Source: an uncultured Collinsella sp.
Lineage (GTDB): Bacteria > Actinomycetota > Coriobacteriia > Coriobacteriales > Coriobacteriaceae
Length of the DNA stretch: 54,158 bases
Reading direction: 5' to 3'
Assembly (NCBI GenBank): GCA_959026725.1
Contig: CAUFMG010000017.1
Coordinates: 1-54,158, forward strand
The translations under genes and the position numbers were made by a program. Shown here in pieces: positions 48,719 to 54,158 of this stretch (its first letter is position 1; each line of letters begins with the position of its first letter). Under the pieces are notes generated by a model. The model was not told the DNA's origin, did no database searches, and was given only the letters and a program-made list of their open reading frames with translations.

Positions 48719-50059
48719 GTGAAGTCCCTCACCTCTTTTGCAAAGCGCTCAGCCCAGCTTGCCGCCGGCTTTGTCTGCGCTATCGCCCTTGCCGCTGGCG
48801 CGCCCACCGTCGCCGGCGCCCAAGTGCTCACGACCGACAATGTTTGCGGCAAAACCGCCGATGCGCGCGGCATCACGGCCGAAAACCTGCCCGATATCGA
48901 TGCGACCAATGCCCTCGTCATGGGCAAAGACGGCACCGTCTACTATGGGCGCGGCGCCGATGAGCAGGTCAAGATTGCCTCGATCACCAAGGTCATGACC
49001 GCAATCCTAACCGTCGAGAATTGCAAGATGGACGAGAAGGTCACGGTGAGCAACGCCGCAGTCACCGTGGGCAATTCGACCGCCGGCTTGCTCGAAGGCG
49101 ACAAGCTTACCGTGGAGCAGGCGCTGCGCGGCCTGATGATTCCCTCGGGCAACGACGCCGCCATCGTGCTCGCCGAATATGTGGGCAAGAAGATCGACCC
49201 TAAGACCAAAGACGCCGAGGCCACATTTGTGAAGGCCATGAACGAGCGCGCTAAGAAGCTCGGCTGCACCGGTACGCTTTTTGAAAACCCGCATGGTCTG
49301 GACTTTGATGAGTGGGCTGGCGATATGCACTCAACCGCACACGACGTAGCGCTGATGATGCAGGAGGCCATGAAAAACGACACGATCCGCGAGGTCGTAG
49401 CGAGCGAGGATTCCTGGATCGAGGCCACGGGCGCCGACGGCACCGACCATTCGCATTCCATGGACACGCATAACTATTTGCTGGGCCAAGATGGCAACAT
49501 CGGTGGCAAGACCGGCACCACCGACGATGCAGGCTATTGCTTTACGAGTGCCTACAACCGCGATGGCGACGAGATCTACACCGTCGTTTTGAACTCCACT
49601 ACCACCGACCAGCGCTTTACCGATACCGCAACCCTTGCCAATTGGTACTACGGTCACAAGGTGACGGTCGCGATCGCCAACACGCAGGAAAAGACCGCCA
49701 ACGGCAACCCGCTCATGGCACGCATTAGCCAGACAGATTGGACGGACAAGACGATCGACGCCACGCTCGCCGGCCCCACGGCGCAAGCGACCGTGTTTTC
49801 CCTTGCCGGCGAGGTGACCGAAAAGGTTAGCTACGACGATCTTTCGGGCACGGTGCATGTGGGCGACAAGGTGGGCAGCGTTACGCTCAAGCAGGACGGC
49901 ACCAAGATCGCCGTTATGGACCTGGTTGCCGACGAGGAAGGCGCAGGGCCGAATCCCATTGAATGGCTCCTTGTGAAGCTCGATCGCTTGGGCCGTCGCA
50001 TCGACAACCGCCCGCTCACAGCAGAAAGCGAGACCGTCGCCAAGGCGCCCGAGGTGTAG
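48719..50059 (+). CDS. dacA: D-alanyl-D-alanine carboxypeptidase (PBP5/DacA type, peptidase S11)
   Basis: A 446-residue secreted penicillin-binding protein that trims the terminal D-Ala from peptidoglycan stem peptides. From GTG 48719 the protein begins with a clean signal peptide (basic KRSAQLAAG, then a hydrophobic core ending GAPTVAGA, cleavage near residue 34). Active-site motifs follow: SITK (Ser88, Lys91), SGN in MIPSGNDAAIV and KTGT in NIGGKTGTTDD. The C-terminal domain ends with an amphipathic NPIEWLLVKLDRLGRRI stretch that could hold it to the membrane. The frame opens at 48608, but those residues precede the signal peptide. The ribosome site is weak (GAAAGCG). Confidence 0.9.
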   Translation: MKSLTSFAKRSAQLAAGFVCAIALAAGAPTVAGAQVLTTDNVCGKTADARGITAENLPDIDATNALVMGKDGTVYYGRGADEQVKIASITKVMTAILTVENCKMDEKVTVSNAAVTVGNSTAGLLEGDKLTVEQALRGLMIPSGNDAAIVLAEYVGKKIDPKTKDAEATFVKAMNERAKKLGCTGTLFENPHGLDFDEWAGDMHSTAHDVALMMQEAMKNDTIREVVASEDSWIEATGADGTDHSHSMDTHNYLLGQDGNIGGKTGTTDDAGYCFTSAYNRDGDEIYTVVLNSTTTDQRFTDTATLANWYYGHKVTVAIANTQEKTANGNPLMARISQTDWTDKTIDATLAGPTAQATVFSLAGEVTEKVSYDDLSGTVHVGDKVGSVTLKQDGTKIAVMDLVADEEGAGPNPIEWLLVKLDRLGRRIDNRPLTAESETVAKAPEV

Positions 50060-50083
50060 GGCGCAAGAATAATAAGCCCACTG

Positions 50084-50116
50084 AAAGGAGGCGTCCGAAA
50101 GGATGCCTCCTTTTTT
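50084..50116 (+). terminator. Intrinsic terminator of dacA
   Basis: AAAGGAGGCGTCC and GGATGCCTCCTTT stem with a GAAA loop, followed by TTTTTT; 25 bases after the stop codon. Confidence 0.92.
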
Positions 50117-50118
50117 GA

Positions 50119-50140
50119 GGGTTCGAATCCCCAGCCGCCA
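50119..50140 (+). repeat. tRNA 3'-end fragment inverted relative to tRNA-Ser
   Basis: GGGTTCGAATCCCC followed by AGCCGCCA reads as a T-arm plus acceptor end with CCA on plus, immediately after the dacA terminator. The adjacent tRNA-Ser carries GGTTCGAATCCCCAGC in the opposite orientation. No 5' half is present; it is a tRNA relic. Confidence 0.6.
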
Positions 50141-50151
50141 TTCTTGATAAT

Positions 50152-50179
50152 AAAAAGGGCCCCAAATGGGACCCTTCTT
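50152..50179 (-). terminator. Terminator of tRNA-Ser
   Basis: AAGGGTCCCA and TGGGGCCCTT pair on minus around TT, followed by TTTATT, 12 bases beyond the tRNA 3' end. Confidence 0.8.
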
Positions 50180-50190
50180 CAAATTCGTAC

Positions 50191-50281
50191 TGGCGGAGAG
50201 CTGGGGATTCGAACCCCAGATGCCCTTTTGGGGCATACTCGCTTAGCAGGCGAGCACCTTCGGCCTCTCGGTCAGCTCTCC
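50191..50281 (-). tRNA. tRNA-Ser(GCU)
   Basis: A class II tRNA with encoded CCA. Acceptor stem GGAGAGC pairs with GCTCTCC, discriminator G. The anticodon stem-loop CTCGC-CTGCTAA-GCGAG gives anticodon GCT, reading AGC/AGU serine codons. A long variable arm (TGCCCC AAAA GGGGCA-like) and T-arm CTGGGGTTCGAATCCCCAG are clear. Single gene, followed by its own terminator. Confidence 0.95.
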
Positions 50282-50372
50282 GTAACAGCCGTTCTATAGT
50301 AACCAAACAGTCGAAGATGGGCAAGTGGGATTTTCAAATTGCCCAGCAGCCTCTCCTCCTTGCAAGCTTCGC

Positions 50373-52814
50373 CTACCCCAGCGAGCGGTTGAGGGAGCCG
50401 AGCTCGTCGTTACCCATGGTACGCCACATTTGGAAGATGCAACCGCGCGCCAGGAAAAAGAAGCCGTTGTCGACCAGTTGCACAGCGGCATCTGCCAGCT
50501 GATTCGTCACGGCGGACACTGGCGGCAGCTCAAGTCCAGCCTTGCGGATGGTCTCGACCGCCTCCTCGAACGTCGGAGGCTCACTGACGCCCATCTCGTT
50601 CATAAGGCCCTGCATTTCTTCCAGCGCGCTGCTGCCCGACTCCTCGCCGCGCGGCACTAGACGGTAACAAGCCAGCGCTAGGTCGAGCTGATCGCAATTC
50701 CAATAGGCAAACGCCAAGCGATAGAACAGGTAGCCAATTGCAGAACGATCGCTGGCAATACGTAGGCCGTGGCGCGCCACCTCGATAATCTCGTCAAAGC
50801 GCTCCAGACGCGCAAGCACGTTGATGAGCGCAAAGTGCGATTGCATGGACGAGCGCGCCAGATCGTAAAGATGGCGCACCTCGGGCAGTGCTCGTTCAAA
50901 GTCCTCTTGCTCGGCGTAAAAGCTGCAGATCTCGTGCTGGGCAAAGTACAGCGCATCGGGCGCACGAAGGATTCGCACAGAGTCGTCTTCTTCCAATACC
51001 GGTAACACCATGCGCACCAGCTGGTTATCGCAAAACTGCGTTTGAACCGGACCTGTCGCCAAAAGCTCGGCGACAGTGCACTTAGCCTCCAACTCCTCGA
51101 CAAGACGGGAAAAGCCTTCAAAAGCACCTGTACGGTCTACTTTTGCCTGCTCGCGCAATTCAACAACACGGGCCACGTATGGGTCGTCGTCCTCTTCCAT
51201 GACCTCCAACTCGTCAGCCGTATCGGCAAGCAGCAGATCGCGCAGCGCCGGCGGCAGTGTGCGATGGTCATCACGCGGACGAGCATGAACCTCCGCAGGC
51301 TCAATCGTCTCCGGAGCGGTTGACTCATACGCCTCAAGCACACGCTTGCACGGCATATCGTCCATGTCCATGCTCTCAAGATCCTTGGCGACAGGCACGC
51401 AATCGGCCAGATAGGCCGCGCGCCCAAAGAAATACGTTGCGACAACGCGCTCGCCCTGCTCACTGTCGGGAGCAGCAATCTGCACATAGCAGCGCGTGAT
51501 GCAGGTGCCCGCGGCAAAACACGCTGCCGCAAGCGTGAGTGCCACGCGCGCATCGTGCTCCGCGGCCCAGATCGCACGCGTGTCCTCTTCCAGCTCGCGC
51601 CAGGCGTCATCTTGAGCGTCGTATTCACGTTGCGGCATGGCATTCACGACAGAGTGCCCAAACCGAACGAGCATAATCCCCTCGGCAACATTTGCCCGAT
51701 AGGTATAGTCGAGCCGCGTGACCACGTTGAGCGCCTCGACAATACGCGCGAAGCGGGTACGCACATCCCACTCACCGCCCGGCTGGCAAGCCACCGTACC
51801 CGGTTTGCCCCACGGGTTATCGCTCGAGGTCGTATCGAGCAGTCGGGGAACATCGTTGGTCGTCTTGGCGATATGCCACGCATCAAAGAGCGCGCAGCCC
51901 TCAAGGCTCGGCGAGGATGCCGCAGGGGCCAATCCGGCCCCGATGCGCTCGAGGATGCCGGAGAGGCGGTTGAGACGGCACTCGATGGCAAGCAGCATGT
52001 CAATCTCGCCCTGGTCCAGCAGGCTACGATCAAAATTGAGATAGAACAGCTTCGACCGGTCGATGCGCGCTAGGCTCATTTCGGACTTGGCGGCAATGGT
52101 GCGCAGACGGGGCAAGTCGACCTCGCTCATAAGGGCGGCGGCATAACGCTCGATACCGCTCGGATTCTCGGCATGGTCAACGCGGTAGAGCAGCGTCTCG
52201 ATAGCGTCAGGTAGCGGTGCCGTGTTAAAGCCCAAAAACACCTCGACCGGCTCGGGCAACTTTACGAGCTTGATCTTGTCGACAACGTTTTGCATGTCCG
52301 CATCGAGACCGTCGGCGTCCGCCGTGTTCGCAACAGCGCTTTCGGAGTTGGCAAATATCACGTAGCGCAGGAACATCGATGCCATGAACTCGCCGTAAGG
52401 AAGGGAGCGGGCCGAATTCCATGTATCGTGATCGGACTGCTCGCGCATGGGGCCTTCGGGAGAGCCGACGGTTCGCGCGCACGTACGCATTGCACCGCTG
52501 GCTTCCCTTACCATAATCTCACCAATACTGGAATCCGACTCGTCAAGGACCAGTTCCATGTCGGGATCGTTGGGCAGCGGAGTCTCGCTAACGGGGCGGT
52601 CCACCTTGTATACCTCACCCGAAACGCTTACGTAGCCCAAAAGCGACACATGACTTTTGCCAACGAATTCGACGACATAACAAGATTCATGCTGATCCTC
52701 GCCAAAGAGTTTCCAGACCACGCCATATGAGCGTCCCGCTGGCTGCTCGGGCATCGCCGGAAAGCGCTTCTTGGGATCGAGAAACCTGAGCTTGTATGTC
52801 GGACGCTCTGCCAC
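50373..52814 (-). CDS. Large protein of unknown function with a TPR-like C-terminal part
   Basis: An 813-residue cytoplasmic protein that I do not recognise. It has no signal peptide or convincing membrane helix. The N-terminal third contains a mixed beta region (YGVVWKLFGEDQHESCYVVE, HVSLLGYVSVSGEVYKVDRP). The middle is helical and acidic, with the string DELEVMEEDDDPYVARVVEL near 560. From about residue 640 to 760, helical repeats resembling tetratricopeptide motifs appear (EQEDFERALPEVRHLYDLAR, LERFDEIIEVARHGLRIASD, FAYWNCDQLDLALACYRLVP). The start GTG 52814 follows AGGGTGAT. It is read alone between the tRNA-Ser and tRNA-Arg genes. A scaffold or stress-related role is only a guess. Confidence 0.75.
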   Translation of the reverse strand: MAERPTYKLRFLDPKKRFPAMPEQPAGRSYGVVWKLFGEDQHESCYVVEFVGKSHVSLLGYVSVSGEVYKVDRPVSETPLPNDPDMELVLDESDSSIGEIMVREASGAMRTCARTVGSPEGPMREQSDHDTWNSARSLPYGEFMASMFLRYVIFANSESAVANTADADGLDADMQNVVDKIKLVKLPEPVEVFLGFNTAPLPDAIETLLYRVDHAENPSGIERYAAALMSEVDLPRLRTIAAKSEMSLARIDRSKLFYLNFDRSLLDQGEIDMLLAIECRLNRLSGILERIGAGLAPAASSPSLEGCALFDAWHIAKTTNDVPRLLDTTSSDNPWGKPGTVACQPGGEWDVRTRFARIVEALNVVTRLDYTYRANVAEGIMLVRFGHSVVNAMPQREYDAQDDAWRELEEDTRAIWAAEHDARVALTLAAACFAAGTCITRCYVQIAAPDSEQGERVVATYFFGRAAYLADCVPVAKDLESMDMDDMPCKRVLEAYESTAPETIEPAEVHARPRDDHRTLPPALRDLLLADTADELEVMEEDDDPYVARVVELREQAKVDRTGAFEGFSRLVEELEAKCTVAELLATGPVQTQFCDNQLVRMVLPVLEEDDSVRILRAPDALYFAQHEICSFYAEQEDFERALPEVRHLYDLARSSMQSHFALINVLARLERFDEIIEVARHGLRIASDRSAIGYLFYRLAFAYWNCDQLDLALACYRLVPRGEESGSSALEEMQGLMNEMGVSEPPTFEEAVETIRKAGLELPPVSAVTNQLADAAVQLVDNGFFFLARGCIFQMWRTMGNDELGSLNRSLG

Positions 52815-52987
52815 GAAGTATCACCCTGATCGGTCGTCTAAAGAAAGAGCGCGCCACGGGCTCACCGAGGCGCATACTCGAAATCTTACACGAGTCGATG
52901 GGAAATAGTCCCCGTTGACCGAGGTTCGAATCCATGCGACGTCTACCTAAAAGAAAAGCCCCCGTTGCCGGGAGCTTTAATCTCAAA
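52815..52987. other. Gap before the tRNA-Arg array
   Basis: It holds a T-loop-like string, CCGAGGTTCGAATCCATGCG (52918-52937, plus), then a tRNA-type terminator (AAAAGCCCCCGTTGCCGGGAG, 52953-52976 area) belonging to the tRNA 3' fragment at 52988. No coding sequence is visible. Confidence 0.5.
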
Positions 52988-53255
52988 TGGTGCGGCGTAT
53001 AGGATTCCGCGCATCCGCTTCGCGGATACGCACCGGCTTCGCCCGCCTGCCGGCGGACTCGCCCGCGGGCTAAAAACGCTCCGCGTTTTCTTTACGCCCG
53101 CGCCTCGACCGAGGTTCGAATCCATGCGGTGTCGGCGTAAAAGAAAAGCCCCCGTTGCCGGAGGCTTTCAATTTCAATTGGTGCGGCGTATAGGATTCGA
53201 ACCTATGACGTTCTGATTCGTAGTCAGACCCTCTATCCAGCTGAGGTAACGCCGC
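52988..53255. repeat. 268-bp repeat unit containing tRNA-Arg, copy A
   Basis: Appears identical to 53891-54158. Order on plus: 20-bp 3' end of tRNA-Arg with CCA (52988-53007), a GC-rich block with hairpin GCGCATCCGCTTCGCGGATACGC-like arms and a GCCGGCTTCGCCCGCC stretch, a T-loop-like GAGGTTCGAATCCATG (53111-53126), a terminator (53144-53167), then a complete tRNA-Arg. Confidence 0.9.
53179..53255 (-). tRNA. tRNA-Arg(ACG), copy 1
   Basis: A 77-base tRNA with encoded CCA. The acceptor stem GCGGCGT pairs with ACGCCGC, discriminator A. The anticodon arm TCTGA-CTACGAA-TCAGA gives anticodon ACG (wobble A, likely edited to inosine, reading CGU/CGC/CGA). The T-arm is ATAGGTTCGAATCCTAT. A terminator follows at 53144-53167. 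Its promoter is at 53268-53296. Confidence 0.96.
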
Positions 53256-53267
53256 GACTTGTTGATT

Positions 53268-53296
53268 ATTATGCACATTGACTGAATATAGGTCAA
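53268..53296 (-). promoter_or_regulatory. Promoter of tRNA-Arg copy 1
   Basis: On minus: TTGACC (53291-53296), exactly 17 bases, CATAAT (53268-53273), ending 13 bases before the tRNA 5' end. Confidence 0.8.
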
Positions 53297-53413
53297 GCAA
53301 TTTTTCGAAAAAAGTTATCAAATTGAATTTTTACTCATTTGGGGCACTTGGCGCAATCTTCGACGCATCGCGATATAAGAAAAGCCCCCGTCGCCGGGAG
53401 CTTTAAAATCAAT

Positions 53414-53490
53414 TGGTGCGGCGTATAGGATTCGAACCTATGACGTTCTGATTCGTAGTCAGACCCTCTATCCAGCTGAGGTAACGCCGC
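53414..53490 (-). tRNA. tRNA-Arg(ACG), copy 2
   Basis: Sequence identical to copy 1 through all 77 bases, including CCA. Followed on minus by its own terminator (53380-53406) and preceded by its own promoter at 53503-53531. Confidence 0.96.
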
Positions 53491-53502
53491 GACTTGTTGA
53501 TT

Positions 53503-53531
53503 ATTATGCACATTGACTGAATATAGGTCAA
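53503..53531 (-). promoter_or_regulatory. Promoter of tRNA-Arg copy 2
   Basis: Same TTGACC-17-CATAAT layout as copy 1, shifted by 235 bases. Confidence 0.8.
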
Positions 53532-53648
53532 GCAATTTTTCGAAAAAAGTTATCAAATTGAATTTTTACTCATTTGGGGCACTTGGCGCAATCTTCGACG
53601 CATCGCGATATAAGAAAAGCCCCCGTCGCCGGGAGCTTTAAAATCAAT

Positions 53649-53725
53649 TGGTGCGGCGTATAGGATTCGAACCTATGACGTTCTGATTCGTAGTCAGACC
53701 CTCTATCCAGCTGAGGTAACGCCGC
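53649..53725 (-). tRNA. tRNA-Arg(ACG), copy 3
   Basis: Identical to copies 1 and 2 across the mature tRNA. Its terminator is at 53615-53641. The upstream flank differs from that of copies 1 and 2 after about 5 bases, but the promoter elements are kept. Confidence 0.96.
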
Positions 53726-53737
53726 AACGCACGGATT

Positions 53738-53766
53738 ATTATGCACGTGAGCCCTCGATGGGTCAA
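53738..53766 (-). promoter_or_regulatory. Promoter of tRNA-Arg copy 3
   Basis: TTGACC (53761-53766), 17 bases, CATAAT (53738-53743) on minus. The spacer is GC-rich and unlike that of copies 1 and 2, while both hexamers are unchanged. Confidence 0.75.
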
Positions 53767-53890
53767 GCAACAATTTGGAAAAATTTTTACGAAGCGATGA
53801 TTGAGCCACTCGCGCCTCGACCGAGGTTCGAATCCATGGGATGTCTGTCTAAAAGAAAAGCCCCCGTTGCCGAAGGCTTTCAATTTCAAT

Positions 53891-54158
53891 TGGTGCGGCG
53901 TATAGGATTCCGCGCATCCGCTTCGCGGATACGCACCGGCTTCGCCCGCCTGCCGGCGGACTCGCCCGCGGGCTAAAAACGCTCCGCGTTTTCTTTACGC
54001 CCGCGCCTCGACCGAGGTTCGAATCCATGCGGTGTCGGCGTAAAAGAAAAGCCCCCGTTGCCGGAGGCTTTCAATTTCAATTGGTGCGGCGTATAGGATT
54101 CGAACCTATGACGTTCTGATTCGTAGTCAGACCCTCTATCCAGCTGAGGTAACGCCGC
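53891..54158. repeat. 268-bp repeat unit containing tRNA-Arg, copy B
   Basis: Same sequence as 52988-53255: tRNA-Arg 3' fragment 53891-53910, GC-rich block, T-loop-like string, terminator, complete tRNA-Arg. It is flanked on the left by another T-loop-like string, GAGGTTCGAATCCATGGG (53821-53838). Confidence 0.9.
54082..54158 (-). tRNA. tRNA-Arg(ACG), copy 4
   Basis: Complete 77-base tRNA with CCA, identical to the other three. Its 5' end is the last base of the window, so its promoter lies outside. The terminator is at 54047-54071. Confidence 0.95.

Larger units (their letters stand above)
53256..53725. repeat. 235-bp tandem duplication with tRNA-Arg copies 2 and 3
   Basis: Two head-to-tail 235-bp units, 53256-53490 and 53491-53725. 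Each holds a 158-bp spacer (promoter, AT-rich stretch and terminator) and one tRNA-Arg. The spacers appear identical base for base, indicating a recent duplication or active sequence exchange. Confidence 0.92.

Noticed and set aside
46562..50059. Vancomycin-resistance operon
   Set aside because: Only regulator/kinase likeness and an ordinary PBP5-type carboxypeptidase; no VanH, VanA or VanX genes.
53070..53889. Short minus-strand frames across the tRNA-Arg array
   Set aside because: They are translations through tRNA genes and spacers and repeat with the array.

Overview
The window looks like chromosomal DNA of a high-GC Coriobacteriia gut bacterium, most likely Collinsella. That assignment is an inference from gene content (Kdp, Feo with a FeoB-associated Cys-rich peptide, a nickel-dependent lactate-racemase locus, YhgE/Pip pairs) and from dense, short intergenic palindromes. 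I could not run a taxonomic search. Nearly all the DNA is ordinary chromosomal coding sequence. I see no prophage, transposase gene, CRISPR array or rRNA.

Layout. 0.3-1.4 kb: an AAA+ ATPase with a C-terminal winged-helix-like region, preceded by seven phased 10-bp repeats. 1.6-4.0 kb: a broken GntR/FCD regulator facing an Old-Yellow-Enzyme flavoprotein. 4.2-12.5 kb: the potassium-uptake operon kdpFABC on the minus strand, divergent from its sensor and regulator kdpDE. 12.7-16.0 kb: ferrous-iron uptake (feoA, feoA, feoB and a Cys-rich peptide). 16.2-18.6 kb: a small HPr-like protein and aspS. 18.8-24.2 kb: serB, then lactate racemization genes larB, a short larC and a TetR regulator on plus, with larD and larA convergent on minus. 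25.1-29.5 kb: ppc and hisS. 29.8-32.7 kb: a deleted MFS transporter, an M20 amidohydrolase and an EamA transporter. 33.0-40.4 kb: two large YhgE/Pip membrane proteins and htpG. 40.6-43.2 kb: a GNAT enzyme and the exopolysaccharide control trio (PHP phosphatase, BY-kinase, Wzz-like protein). 43.4-48.5 kb: two histidine kinase/response regulator pairs flanking a lone pstB, next to a divergent D,D-carboxypeptidase. 50.2 kb: tRNA-Ser(GCU). 50.4-52.8 kb: an 813-aa protein of unknown function. 53.0-54.2 kb: four tRNA-Arg(ACG) genes in tandem repeats with two tRNA 3'-end fragments.

How the genes fit together. KdpD/KdpE sense K+ or turgor limitation and should drive kdpFABC across the shared intergenic region. 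The lar genes would make the nickel-pincer cofactor (LarB, LarC), move lactate (LarD) and interconvert D- and L-lactate (LarA). LarE and the second half of LarC are not in the window. The PhoB/PhoR-like pair beside pstB suggests phosphate control, but pstSCA is absent.

The most unusual signals are non-coding. They are (i) 10-bp repeats phased with the DNA helix in front of an Orc1/Cdc6-like ATPase; (ii) intergenic elements where an inner hairpin is enclosed by perfect 12-29 bp outer inverted arms whose sequence differs at each site while the linker is partly conserved; (iii) three large unrelated hairpins in a row near 29.6 kb; (iv) a dispersed 65-bp palindrome present twice; and (v) a 235-bp tandem and 268-bp repeated tRNA-Arg array. 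On the protein side, the HPr-like protein has Asp at position 46, LarC lacks its C-terminal domain, and LarD has NQA in place of the second NPA motif.
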